DNA from: JAPOXR01 sp965221935
GTDB lineage: Bacteria > Pseudomonadota > Alphaproteobacteria > Rhodobacterales > Rhodobacteraceae
DNA length: 64,000 nt
Direction of reading: 5' to 3'
NCBI GenBank assembly: GCA_965221935.1
Contig: CBDCSZ010000077.1
Span: 1-64,000, forward strand
Shown here piece by piece: positions 54,558-63,400 of the stretch. The stretch's first letter is position 1; the number at the start of each line of letters is the position of its first letter. Made by a program: the position numbers and the translations under genes. The notes under the pieces are model-generated. The model did not search any database, was not told where the DNA came from, and saw nothing but the letters and a program-made list of their open reading frames with translations.

Positions 54558-55028
54558 ATGGGGACATATTCGGCGAGACCTGCCGACATCGAAAAACAGT
54601 GGGTCGTCATTGACGCGGAAGGCATTGTGCTCGGCCGCCTGGCCGGGGTCGTTGCGACCAGGCTGCGCGGCAAACATAGGGCGATGTTCACGCCAAACAT
54701 GGATTGCGGCGACAATGTCATCGTTGTCAACGCCGACAAGATCCAAATGACTGGCCGCAAGCGGAAACAGAAGACCTATTACTGGCACACCGGCTACCCG
54801 GGCGGCATCAAGCAAAGGACCGCGGATCAGATTCTGTCCGGCAAACACCCTGAACGGGTGGTATTGAAAGCCGTGCAGCGGATGCTTCCCGTCAACCGCC
54901 TCTCCCGAAGGCTGATGACCAATCTGCGGGTCTACGCCGGGCCGTCGCATCCGCACGACGCCCAGAAGCCCGAGAAGCTGGACATTGCGTCGATGAACAA
55001 AAAGAACTCCCGGAGGTTGCAGCCATGA
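54558..55028 (+). CDS. rplM: 50S ribosomal protein L13
   Basis: A 156-residue L13 with EKQWVVIDAEGIVLGRLA, CGDNVIVVNADKI, TGRKRKQKTYYWHTGYPGG and LPVNRLSRRLMTNLRVYAG. ATG 54558 is chosen over ATG 54552 because the AGGGCGG site then sits seven bases away. The stop overlaps the rpsI start (ATGA), the universal L13-S9 pairing. Confidence 0.96.
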   Translation: MGTYSARPADIEKQWVVIDAEGIVLGRLAGVVATRLRGKHRAMFTPNMDCGDNVIVVNADKIQMTGRKRKQKTYYWHTGYPGGIKQRTADQILSGKHPERVVLKAVQRMLPVNRLSRRLMTNLRVYAGPSHPHDAQKPEKLDIASMNKKNSRRLQP

Positions 55029-55519
55029 ACGAGGTTTTGACATCCCTTGGCGAACTCGGCGACTCGCCTGCGGCCGCTGAAACTGAAGAGGTGCAGACTG
55101 AAGCTGTCGAGAGAGCGCCGCAGCGCGATAGTGTTGGGCGTTCATATGCCACCGGCAAAAGAAAAAACGCGGTTGCCAGGGTTTGGATCAAGCCCGGCTC
55201 AGGCCGGGTCTTCGTCAACGGCAAAGATATCGAGACCTATTTTGCCCGGCCGGTGCTGCAGATGATTCTCCGCCGCCCGTTTCAGATCGTGAACACCGAG
55301 AATCAGTTTGATGTCATCGCCACGGTCAGGGGTGGGGGGCTTTCCGGTCAGGCCGGGGCTGTCAAGCACGGGATTTCAAAGGCGCTCCAGCTCTTTGAAC
55401 CCGCTTACAGACCAGCCTTGAAAGCGGCCGGATTTCTGACCCGGGATGCGCGCGTTGTGGAACGAAAGAAATACGGCAAGCGCAAGGCAAGGCGGAGCTT
55501 CCAGTTTTCCAAACGGTAG
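55025..55519 (+). CDS. rpsI: 30S ribosomal protein S9
   Basis: A 164-residue S9. An acidic N-terminal extension of about 35 residues, usual in alphaproteobacteria, precedes SYATGKRKNAVARVWIKPGSG. The C-terminus KKYGKRKARRSFQFSKR is the invariant tail that reaches the P-site tRNA. Confidence 0.96.
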   Translation: MNEVLTSLGELGDSPAAAETEEVQTEAVERAPQRDSVGRSYATGKRKNAVARVWIKPGSGRVFVNGKDIETYFARPVLQMILRRPFQIVNTENQFDVIATVRGGGLSGQAGAVKHGISKALQLFEPAYRPALKAAGFLTRDARVVERKKYGKRKARRSFQFSKR

Positions 55520-55899
55520 GACGCTCCTTCGCGACTGGCCGCGGTTGGCAAAAAAGCGTCATTCAACCAGCCTGCCTGGTTCATCGTTTCCGCAGCCGGC
55601 GCGGCGGCCTTTCGCATCATGTCTTGAGACACATTTTGGATTTATCGCCCGAACGGAGCTTTTCTTTCGTGCGGAGAGAATCGGTTTGTTGCTGTTGCGC
55701 CCGGAGCCGCCGCTGGCCGTGGCGTCGCGCCCGGCGGAGACATCCTCGTGCTGTCTCATTTTGGCGCCGCGGATATGAAGCTTGCCGTGCGGGCGCCCGG
55801 CGTCCTGTGGTAACGTGGCCAAGCGCAGAATACGCTCATTGTGTTGGAGGGGCGCTGCGATTTGGCGTGTGGCGCCGCGAACACTGGAAAGGATTGAAA
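55520..55899. other. Gap between rpsI and murI, nothing recognised
   Basis: 380 bp. The murI reading frame stays open back to about 55624, but this part shows no racemase homology and its codon pattern looks like non-coding sequence. I see no RNA gene or convincing promoter. Confidence 0.5.
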
Positions 55900-56721
55900 T
55901 TGCCGGTAGGGATCTTTGACTCCGGACTCGGAGGCCTGACGATTTACGCCGCAGTTTCGGAACGGCTGCCGGACATCTCGTTTTGCTACCTGGGTGACAA
56001 TGGGCATGCGCCTTACGGGGTGCGCAGCGGAGATGAAATTTTCCAGTTGACATGCGATGCGGTTGAGCGGCTTTGGGCGGTCGGCTGTGACCTTGTCGTT
56101 CTGGCGTGCAACACCGCTTCGGCGGCGGCCCTGAAAAGAATTCAGGAAGATTGGCTTCCCAGGGATAAACGGGTGTTGGGCGTTTTCGTGCCCACAATCG
56201 AGAAACTCACCGAACGCAACTGGGGAGACAATTCACCGCCCAGACAGGTGAAGGTTGAACGCATCGCGCTCTTTGCCACCCCGGCCACGGTCGCATCCCG
56301 GGCATTTCAGCGGGAGCTTGCCTTCCGTGCGATCGGTGTCGATGTTGAGTCGCAGCCCTGCGGCGGACTCGTCGATGCCATTGAAGACTGCGATTTCGCA
56401 CTTGCCGAAGCGATTGCCAGAGGACATGTCGAAGCTTTGCTGCGGCGTATGCCGAACCCGCAGGCGGCTGTGCTCGGCTGCACCCACTATCCATTGATAG
56501 GCGGTCTTTTCGAACAGGCTTTGGGACATGTCGCGATCATAAATCAGCCGATGCTGGTCGCGGAAAGCCTTGCCGATTATCTGGACCGGCACCCGGATAT
56601 GAATGGGCCGGAAGCAGCCGAATTGTTCCTGACGACTGGGGATCCTGTTTCGATATCGGCCAAGGCGACGCGCCTGCTGCGGAGGAAGTTTGAGTTTGCC
56701 CGGGCGCCAAAGGTGGTTTAA
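55900..56721 (+). CDS. murI: Glutamate racemase
   Basis: A 273-residue MurI that makes D-glutamate for peptidoglycan. The two catalytic cysteines are C70 (LACNTASA) and C194 (LGCTHYPL); D7 in GIFDSGLGG and the E/H partners are in place. A TTG at 55900 is the likely start: it has GGAAAGGA ending six bases upstream, and homology begins at PVGIFDSG. The nearby TTG 55894 is an alternative. Confidence 0.9.
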   Translation: MPVGIFDSGLGGLTIYAAVSERLPDISFCYLGDNGHAPYGVRSGDEIFQLTCDAVERLWAVGCDLVVLACNTASAAALKRIQEDWLPRDKRVLGVFVPTIEKLTERNWGDNSPPRQVKVERIALFATPATVASRAFQRELAFRAIGVDVESQPCGGLVDAIEDCDFALAEAIARGHVEALLRRMPNPQAAVLGCTHYPLIGGLFEQALGHVAIINQPMLVAESLADYLDRHPDMNGPEAAELFLTTGDPVSISAKATRLLRRKFEFARAPKVV

Positions 56722-56726
56722 CGGAA

Positions 56727-57755
56727 ATGCCGATGAAAAACATCGCGATTATTGGCGCGAGCGGCTACACCGGGGCCGAACTGATCAGGATCGCCGCCAG
56801 CCACCCGGCGATGACCGTCACTGGCCTCGCCGCCGATAGAAATGCGGGCAAGGCCCTCTGCGAAATATTTCCGGCATTTCGTCATCTTGAACTGCCGACG
56901 CTGAAGACGACCGAAGACCTTGACTTAGCCGCTGTCGATTTGGTTTTTTGCGCCCTGCCTCACGGCGCGAGCCACAATCTGATTGGCCGGCTGCCGGCTG
57001 GAATCAGGATTGTCGATCTCTCGGCGGATTTCCGTCTCAAAGAACCCCGACTCTACGAGCAATGGTACGGTCAGCCCCATTCCTGTCCCGAACTGTTGAC
57101 GGAAGCGGTTTACGGGTTAACAGAGTTTTACCGGGCGCAAGTGGCGGCGTCGCGTTTGGTCGCCTGCACCGGATGCAATGCCGCAACCGGTCTATTTGCC
57201 CTTCTGCCGTTGGTTTCCGAAGGTGTGATCGACACCGACGACATTATCATCGATTTGAAAACAGGGGTGTCCGGCGCCGGACGAGCGCCGCGCGTCAACA
57301 CCTTGTATTCGGAAGTTGCGGAGGGGCTGCAGGCCTACAATGTCGCAAAACACAGGCATTTGGCGGAGTTTGATCAGGAATTGTCGGCGGCCGCAGGCAA
57401 ACCGGTTGCCGTGACGTTTGTGCCGCATCTGCTGCCGCAGAACCGGGGCATCCTGGCGACAGTCTTTGTGCGCGGCGATGCCGAGAAAATCTTCACTTCG
57501 TTGGCGGACCGCTATGCAAGCGAGCCATTCGTCATTGTGCTGCCCTTCGGCGAACACCCGTCGACGCGCCATGTCCGCGGATCGAACCTGGTCCATGTCG
57601 GTGTCGTGCCCGACAGGCGGGAGGATCGCGTCATGGTGTTTTCCGCGCTTGACAATTTGACCAAGGGTTCATCTGGACAGGCGGTGCAGAACGCCAATCT
57701 CATGCTCGGACTGCCGGAAACTGAAGGGCTTGCGCTGCTGCCGCTTGCGCCCTGA
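56727..57755 (+). CDS. argC: N-acetyl-gamma-glutamyl-phosphate reductase
   Basis: A 342-residue ArgC that reduces N-acetylglutamyl phosphate with NADPH in arginine synthesis. The nucleotide-binding N-terminus is IAIIGASGYTGAELIR. The catalytic cysteine is C150 in ACTGCNAATG, where most relatives read NPGCY. LPHGASHN and FVPHLLPQNRGI are also conserved. It starts five bases after murI. Confidence 0.93.
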   Translation: MPMKNIAIIGASGYTGAELIRIAASHPAMTVTGLAADRNAGKALCEIFPAFRHLELPTLKTTEDLDLAAVDLVFCALPHGASHNLIGRLPAGIRIVDLSADFRLKEPRLYEQWYGQPHSCPELLTEAVYGLTEFYRAQVAASRLVACTGCNAATGLFALLPLVSEGVIDTDDIIIDLKTGVSGAGRAPRVNTLYSEVAEGLQAYNVAKHRHLAEFDQELSAAAGKPVAVTFVPHLLPQNRGILATVFVRGDAEKIFTSLADRYASEPFVIVLPFGEHPSTRHVRGSNLVHVGVVPDRREDRVMVFSALDNLTKGSSGQAVQNANLMLGLPETEGLALLPLAP

Positions 57756-57758
57756 CTC

Positions 57759-58199
57759 ATGCGCGGTCTGAAGAAACGGCGGCGCATTCAACTCGTCCTG
57801 CTGGCCAGCGGACTTATCGCTGTCTCGGCAGTGCTGGCCGGATACGGGCTGCGTGACGGAATTTCCTATTTCCGCCTGCCATCGGACATCCTGTCCGGCG
57901 CGCCGCACAAGGAAGAAGTCTTCCGGCTTGGCGGGCTTGTCGTCGCAGGTTCCGTCAGCCCGAAGGAAAACGGCGTCGAGTTTTATGTTTCGGATGGAGA
58001 ACACTCGGTGCCGGTGCGCTACGCTGGGATCCTTCCTGACCTGTTTGCGGAAAACCAGGGCGTCATCGCGCTGGGAAGCTACCGTGACGAAATCTTTTTT
58101 GCCTCGGAAGTTCTGGCCAAGCACGATGAGACTTACATGCCGAAAGAGGTCGCGGATGCGTTGAAAGAGAAGGGGCTGTTTCAGCCTTCGGATCAATGA
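57759..58199 (+). CDS. ccmE: Cytochrome c maturation haem chaperone CcmE
   Basis: A 146-residue CcmE. An N-terminal membrane anchor (about 10-30) precedes the periplasmic OB-fold. Haem is held covalently by H122 in AKHDETYMP, with Y126 also conserved. It starts three bases after argC's stop and is followed by ccmF and ccmH. CcmI, often the first gene of this operon in Rhizobiales, is not upstream here. Confidence 0.94.
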   Translation: MRGLKKRRRIQLVLLASGLIAVSAVLAGYGLRDGISYFRLPSDILSGAPHKEEVFRLGGLVVAGSVSPKENGVEFYVSDGEHSVPVRYAGILPDLFAENQGVIALGSYRDEIFFASEVLAKHDETYMPKEVADALKEKGLFQPSDQ

Positions 58200-58292
58200 A
58201 GGATCGACCGCACCCGGCGGCTTTCGGAGTCAGTGCATACCGGCAATCGCCGCGTGTTGCCGCCGCAATTGGCGCGAAACCTGGAAATGCCG

Positions 58293-60269
58293 ATGCTCGC
58301 TGAATTCGGTCACTTCGCTTTGGTATTGGCTCTGCTCGCCGCCATATGTCAGTCAGCCCTGCCGGCGGCTGGCGCGCGTCTTGGCTGGAGCGGCTGGATG
58401 CAGCTGGCGGGACCGGCTGCGGTTGCGCAATTCACATTGACGGCATTTGCCTTTCTCGCACTCACAGCCGCGTTTGTTCGATCTGACTTCTCAGTCGCGC
58501 TTGTTGCGGCGAACTCACACTCGGCGAAGCCGCTCCTCTACAAACTGTCCGGCGTCTGGGGAAACCATGAAGGGTCGATGCTGCTTTGGGTGCTGGTTCT
58601 GACCTTTTTTGGCATGTTGGTCGTGTGTTTCGGAAGCCAGCTTCCCGACCGCCTGAAGGCGCTGGTACTTGCCGTGCAATCTTCAATTTCGGCGGCGTTT
58701 TTCGCGTTTATTTTGTTCACCTCGAACCCTTTCGAGCGATTGGCCCTGCCGCCGTTTGAAGGACGCGGTTTGAATCCGCTGCTGCAGGACCCGGGTTTGG
58801 CGTTTCACCCGCCGTTTCTATATTTTGGTTATGTCGGCCTTTCGGTGACGTTCAGCTTTGCCGCTGCGGCGCTCATTTCGGGCCGGGCGGATGCCGCCTG
58901 GGCGAGGTGGATCAGGCCTTGGACGCTGGCCTCGTGGGGATTTCTCACCGTCGGCATCGCCATGGGGTCATGGTGGGCCTACTACGAACTCGGCTGGGGC
59001 GGGTGGTGGTTTTGGGATCCCGTTGAAAACGCGTCGTTTATGCCCTGGCTTCTGGCCACTGCGCTGCTGCACTCGGCGGCAGTCGCCGAAAAACGCGAGT
59101 GCCTCAAAAGCTGGACCGTGCTGCTGGCGATACTGGCCTTTTCATTTTCCCTGATTGGCACTTTTTTGGTCCGGTCGGGGATCATCACATCGGTTCACGC
59201 ATTCGCGACAGATCCAGGGAGGGGGCTGTTCATTCTGGTGATTTTTTGCCTGTTCACAGGGGGCGCGCTGCTTTTGTACGCGCTTCGGTCGTCGGCATTT
59301 GTGCCGGAAGGCGCATTCGGTCTGGTGAGCCGGGAGACCGCACTGATTGCCAATAATGTACTTCTTGTGGTGGCGGCCTTCATCGTTTTCCTTGGCACAT
59401 TCTGGCCCTTGGCGGCCGAGATGGTGTTCGACCGAAAGGTTTCTGTCGGACCGCCGTATTTTGAATTCGCCTTCACTCCCTTCATGATTGCACTGGTTCT
59501 GTTCTTGCCCTTGGGCGCGGCGCTGCCCTGGAAGCGCGGCTCGGCGCTCAAAACAATCCTGCAGATGCGAACGGCGCTTTTGGCGGCGCTGTTGACAGGT
59601 TGCGCGGCGCTCTGGTTTCAAGGCGGCTTCCAGCTGCTCGCGCCTGTCGGACTGGCGCTGGCGGCGTGGCTCGTTGTCGGCGCTGTGATTGATTTGGGGC
59701 TCCGCGTCGCTCCGCGCCGGGGAGGCGCCCGGGCTGTGCTCGCCCGGTTGACCGGATTGCCCGGCTCGGGGTGGGGCAAGTGCCTGGCCCATGCGGGCCT
59801 CGGCGTCACCATTGCCGGCATCGCTGCGGTCACGGCATGGGAAATCGAGGATATCCGAATATCCAGACCGGGAGATTTGATTGCAATTGGCGGATACACG
59901 CTGCGGTTCGAAGACATAGGTGAACGGCAGGGCTCGAATTACCGCGCGCTGAGAGCGGAATTCACCTTGATTGCCGACGGCGGGTCAGTCGGTCTCCTGC
60001 ATCCGGAACGGCGCCGCTATCACGCTGCGGGGTCAGACACCACCGAAGCGGCCATTGACATCGGTTTCTGGCGCGATGTGTACGTTGTCATCGGCGATAC
60101 GCATCCGGGGGGAGGTTACACCGTTAAAACCTATCTCAAACCTCTGGTGAACTGGATTTGGCTCGGCGCGCTTCTGATGGCGGCGGGCAGTGTGATCAGC
60201 TTGGCCGATCGGCGGCTGAGAACTGGTTCACCTGCGCGCTGGAGCGGGCGCAGAATCACAGCGCGGTGA
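58293..60269 (+). CDS. ccmF: Cytochrome c haem lyase subunit CcmF
   Basis: A 658-residue multi-spanning membrane protein. The WWD-type tryptophan-rich periplasmic motif GWGGWWFWDPVENASFMPW and the preceding KLSGVWGNHEGSMLLW block bind haem from CcmE. The start ATG 58293 gives the usual MLAEFGHFAL N-terminus. With CcmH it ligates haem to apocytochromes c (System I). Confidence 0.94.
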   Translation: MLAEFGHFALVLALLAAICQSALPAAGARLGWSGWMQLAGPAAVAQFTLTAFAFLALTAAFVRSDFSVALVAANSHSAKPLLYKLSGVWGNHEGSMLLWVLVLTFFGMLVVCFGSQLPDRLKALVLAVQSSISAAFFAFILFTSNPFERLALPPFEGRGLNPLLQDPGLAFHPPFLYFGYVGLSVTFSFAAAALISGRADAAWARWIRPWTLASWGFLTVGIAMGSWWAYYELGWGGWWFWDPVENASFMPWLLATALLHSAAVAEKRECLKSWTVLLAILAFSFSLIGTFLVRSGIITSVHAFATDPGRGLFILVIFCLFTGGALLLYALRSSAFVPEGAFGLVSRETALIANNVLLVVAAFIVFLGTFWPLAAEMVFDRKVSVGPPYFEFAFTPFMIALVLFLPLGAALPWKRGSALKTILQMRTALLAALLTGCAALWFQGGFQLLAPVGLALAAWLVVGAVIDLGLRVAPRRGGARAVLARLTGLPGSGWGKCLAHAGLGVTIAGIAAVTAWEIEDIRISRPGDLIAIGGYTLRFEDIGERQGSNYRALRAEFTLIADGGSVGLLHPERRRYHAAGSDTTEAAIDIGFWRDVYVVIGDTHPGGGYTVKTYLKPLVNWIWLGALLMAAGSVISLADRRLRTGSPARWSGRRITAR

Positions 60270-60272
60270 TCG

Positions 60273-60800
60273 ATGCCGATATTTTGCGCGCTTTTGGTCT
60301 TGGCAATGTCGACTGTGGCGGCGCCCGCGGTTGAGCCGGATGAAGTGCTGGCCGACCGGGACATTGAAGCGCGCGCGCGGGAGATTTCGCAGAATCTTCG
60401 CTGCTTGGTTTGTCAAAATGAGTCCATTGATGAGTCTAACGCTTCATTGGCCAGGGATCTTCGCATTCTGGTCCGGGAACAGCTGTCCGATGGAGCTACC
60501 GATAAAGAAGTCATTGAATTTGTCGTTGCGCGCTACGGCGAGTTTGTGCTGTTGCGACCAGACCCGAGCGGAAGCAATTTGCTCATTTACGCGGCGGCGC
60601 CGGCGTTTCTGGTCTTTGCTTTGGCGTGCGCCGGATTCTATGTGCTGCGCAGACGGAGGAGGAGTGTGCAGGAACCTGCTCCGCTCAGCCCTGCGGAGCG
60701 GGATCAAGTTGCGGCGATTCTCGGCTCTGGATCGTCAATGACCGAGGCTGGGCGATTGGAGAAAACCGATCGGCGGCCGCGCAAAGGGCATCCAGGATGA
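60273..60800 (+). CDS. ccmH: Cytochrome c biogenesis thiol reductase CcmH
   Basis: A 175-residue CcmH/CycL. The signal peptide ends near residue 18. The redox motif is C44-x-x-C47 in LRCLVCQNESI. A C-terminal membrane helix lies near residues 108-128 (LIYAAAPAFLVFALAC). It keeps apocytochrome cysteines reduced for haem attachment. Its stop overlaps the next start (ATGA). Confidence 0.94.
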   Translation: MPIFCALLVLAMSTVAAPAVEPDEVLADRDIEARAREISQNLRCLVCQNESIDESNASLARDLRILVREQLSDGATDKEVIEFVVARYGEFVLLRPDPSGSNLLIYAAAPAFLVFALACAGFYVLRRRRRSVQEPAPLSPAERDQVAAILGSGSSMTEAGRLEKTDRRPRKGHPG

Positions 60801-61573
60801 ATTACGAAACAATCCGTTTTGAAGCTGAAGAAGGCGTCGTGGTGGTCACGCTTGCCCGACCCGAAGTCATGAACGCCCTCAACTGTCAAATGCGCGCCGA
60901 GCTTGCGCATGCCGTCAACGCGGCCCCCGAACATGGCAGAATATTGGTTCTGACCGGCGAGGGCCGGGCATTCTGCTCCGGGCAGGACCTGGGTGACCGC
61001 GTCGACCCGTCGGACGCAGACTTGGAGCGCACACTGCGCGATGAGTATTTTCCGATGCTTCGAGCGATCGGCAATCTTGAAATTCCCACCTTGGCGGCGG
61101 TGAATGGCGCCGCTGCCGGCGCCGGCGCCAACCTGGCGCTCGCCGCAGATGTCGTGATCGCTGCCGAAAGCGCATATTTTCTGCAGGCGTTTTCGCGGAT
61201 TGGCCTGATCCCTGACGCCGCCGGAACATGGTTTTTGCCGCGGCAGATCGGCATGGCCAAAGCCATGGGCTCGGCGCTGTTCGCCAAAAAAATCGCGGCG
61301 CGCGAAGCCAGTCAGATGGGCATGATCTGGGAAGCCGTTCCCGACGGGGAATTCACACGCCACTGGCAAGACCGAGCGGCTCATTTGGCGAGCGGCCCGA
61401 CGGAGGCCTACCGGCGGATCAAGGACGCGATCCGCGCCAGCTCCGGAAACAGTTTTGAAGACCAGATTGCGCTGGAGGCCAAGCTGCAGGGTGAAGCCGG
61501 CAAGACCAGGGACTTCAAAGAAGGGGTGTTGGCTTTTGTTGAAAAGCGGAAGCCGGAATTCGAAGGACGGTAG
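60797..61573 (+). CDS. Enoyl-CoA hydratase/isomerase (PaaG-like)
   Basis: A 258-residue crotonase-fold protein. FCSGQDLGDRV and VNGAAAGAGANLALAADVVIAA form the oxyanion hole. FSRIGLIPDAAGTWFLPRQIG resembles PaaG (ring-opening isomerase of phenylacetate catabolism), which keeps an aspartate here. Start ATG 60797 overlaps the ccmH stop; longer frames have no homology. Its place behind ccmH suggests co-transcription without functional link. Confidence 0.85.
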   Translation: MNYETIRFEAEEGVVVVTLARPEVMNALNCQMRAELAHAVNAAPEHGRILVLTGEGRAFCSGQDLGDRVDPSDADLERTLRDEYFPMLRAIGNLEIPTLAAVNGAAAGAGANLALAADVVIAAESAYFLQAFSRIGLIPDAAGTWFLPRQIGMAKAMGSALFAKKIAAREASQMGMIWEAVPDGEFTRHWQDRAAHLASGPTEAYRRIKDAIRASSGNSFEDQIALEAKLQGEAGKTRDFKEGVLAFVEKRKPEFEGR

Positions 61574-61850
61574 CCGCTTCTCGGTTTTGGCCGGTCCTTC
61601 AAGGCCGAATCACTCCTTCGATTCATTAAAAGGTGCTGATTTTCCTGTATAATCGTTGTCGTTTCCCGCCTTGCAGTCACTATAAATTTTCCCAGCGATT
61701 TGACATTTTACCGATCCGGTCCGGTCGTGATGCATCGGAAAAAATCAAAAACATTGATCGCGTTTGGTCTCCGGCGCCGATCTGGCGCTGACAGTATGGT
61801 TTGTGTGGATGAATAGTATTCCCAATGCGGATTGAGCGGGAACCGGGGCA

Positions 61851-63248
61851 TGGCGATCCAGATCGAACGCATTCCGAACCGGCGTGGGCGGACAGCCATC
61901 CTGATGCCCGCTCCTGGCGGGAGGGAAAATGCATCCGCAAGGAGACGCTCCTAAATCTCACAGACTTTTCGCCTGGCACCATTGCCGGCTTCGATGCCGT
62001 CCTCCGCGGCGGCGTGGTCTTCCGCCGCCTGGAGGACGCGGTCGCCATTCGCCGCTCCCTTGCCGCATGGCCATGTGGCGGCGGCGCTTGGCATAGCCGA
62101 CATCCTCGGCCTGCCCCGCATCCTGCACCGGAAATCCTCCCGCATGCGCGAACTCGCCCTGGCCGCCGTCATCGCCCGCATCATTGATCCGGCCTCGAAG
62201 CTGGCCACCTTCCGGGCATTGTCGCCGGAGAGCGCCTCCTCGAGCCTCGGTCTCCTGCTCGGTCTCGGCAAGGTGTCGGGCGCTGAGATGCTGGAGATGC
62301 TCGACTGGCTCTGCACCCGCCAGAGATGGATCGAGAAGAACCTGGCAAACCGGCATCTTCTGGGCTGCGCCCTCATCCTCTATGAAGTGCGTTCCGGCAG
62401 CTTCAAGAGACGCAAGCGTCCGCGGTCGCTTTGCAAGCGGCGAAGGTCCGGGAGCGATTCGGCATCTCGCGCCTGGCGGCGGTCGTCGACCAGGGCATGC
62501 TTACCGCCTCCCGCATCTCGGAGGATTTTGAGTCTGCCGGCCTCGACTGGATCTCGGCGCTCGGCAATGTGGATATCCGGCGGTTGGCGAAAGGCGGGCC
62601 GACGGCGCTTGATCCGGCTCAGCTGGCCGCCGATGCGGTGACCGAAATCACCTCTCCGGACTATCCCGGCGAACGGCTGATGGTCTGTCTGAACCGCGGG
62701 CCAAAGGAGGAAGAACAGCGCAGGCGGGAGGAGAAAATCGCGGCCGAGGCTGAACTTGACCGTGTCTATGTCATCCGCACCAGCCTTGATGAAGGCGCAA
62801 TCGGCGCCGAAGATGCGGTTACCGCCTTCAACTCGCTTTCACACGGGTGCAGCGGGCCTTTCGGCATGCCATGCGCGGTTCCGGGATCCGTCCGGTCCAT
62901 GCACACTCCGAAAACCATGCGCGGGCGCAAATGTTCCTCTGCATGCTGGCCCTCTATGTGGAACGGCGCATGCGACAGGAGCTGGCGCCGCTGCTCTTCG
63001 GCGATAACGGCAAGGGCGCGCGGCCCTCATCGGCGGCATCAAAGAACACACATGAAAACCTTCCGGCGCAAAGCTTCCGGACACTTCTTGCCAATCTTCC
63101 CACGCTGACGCTGAATTCGGTCACCCTGCCGGCATCGCCGGGGCACGCCATTCCGCTGCCGACCAGCCCAACCGAACTGCAGGCGCGCGCCTTTGAACTG
63201 CTGAGAACCGACCCGGCCAGGCATGTTCCCGGCGAGGCGGCAGTTTGA
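61851..63248 (+). pseudogene. IS1634-family (IS4 superfamily) transposase, degenerate
   Basis: Pieces in several frames follow the IS1634 order. The start is MAIQIERIPNRRGRTAIL. Next come REGKCIRKETLLNLTDFSPGTI, SRMRELALAAVIARIIDPASKLATFR, and LDWLCTRQRWIEKNLANRHL ending ILYEV. The DDE aspartate region SSSYYEG is missing there. The series continues with VRERFGISRLAAVVDQGMLT, GLDWISAL, SPDYPGERLMVCLNR, a second gap, YVIRTS, QRAFR, RPVHAHSENHARAQMFLCMLALYVE and a conserved C-terminus ending 63248. At least four frame changes and two internal deletions make it inactive. The 277-bp gap before it (61574-61850) shows no gene. Confidence 0.82.
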
Positions 63249-63400
63249 CCGTGATGCCAAACTCCGGAAAGCGATGCAGATTCAATTTGGCCGGCAGAAT
63301 CTTCGGATTTGGTCAGTGAGGGTCCATTGCGGCTGCATGGGCCTTCGACTGAGGCTGAGAATTGGGAACTGAGCGGATATGCGCGGCCGCCGGATGCGGA

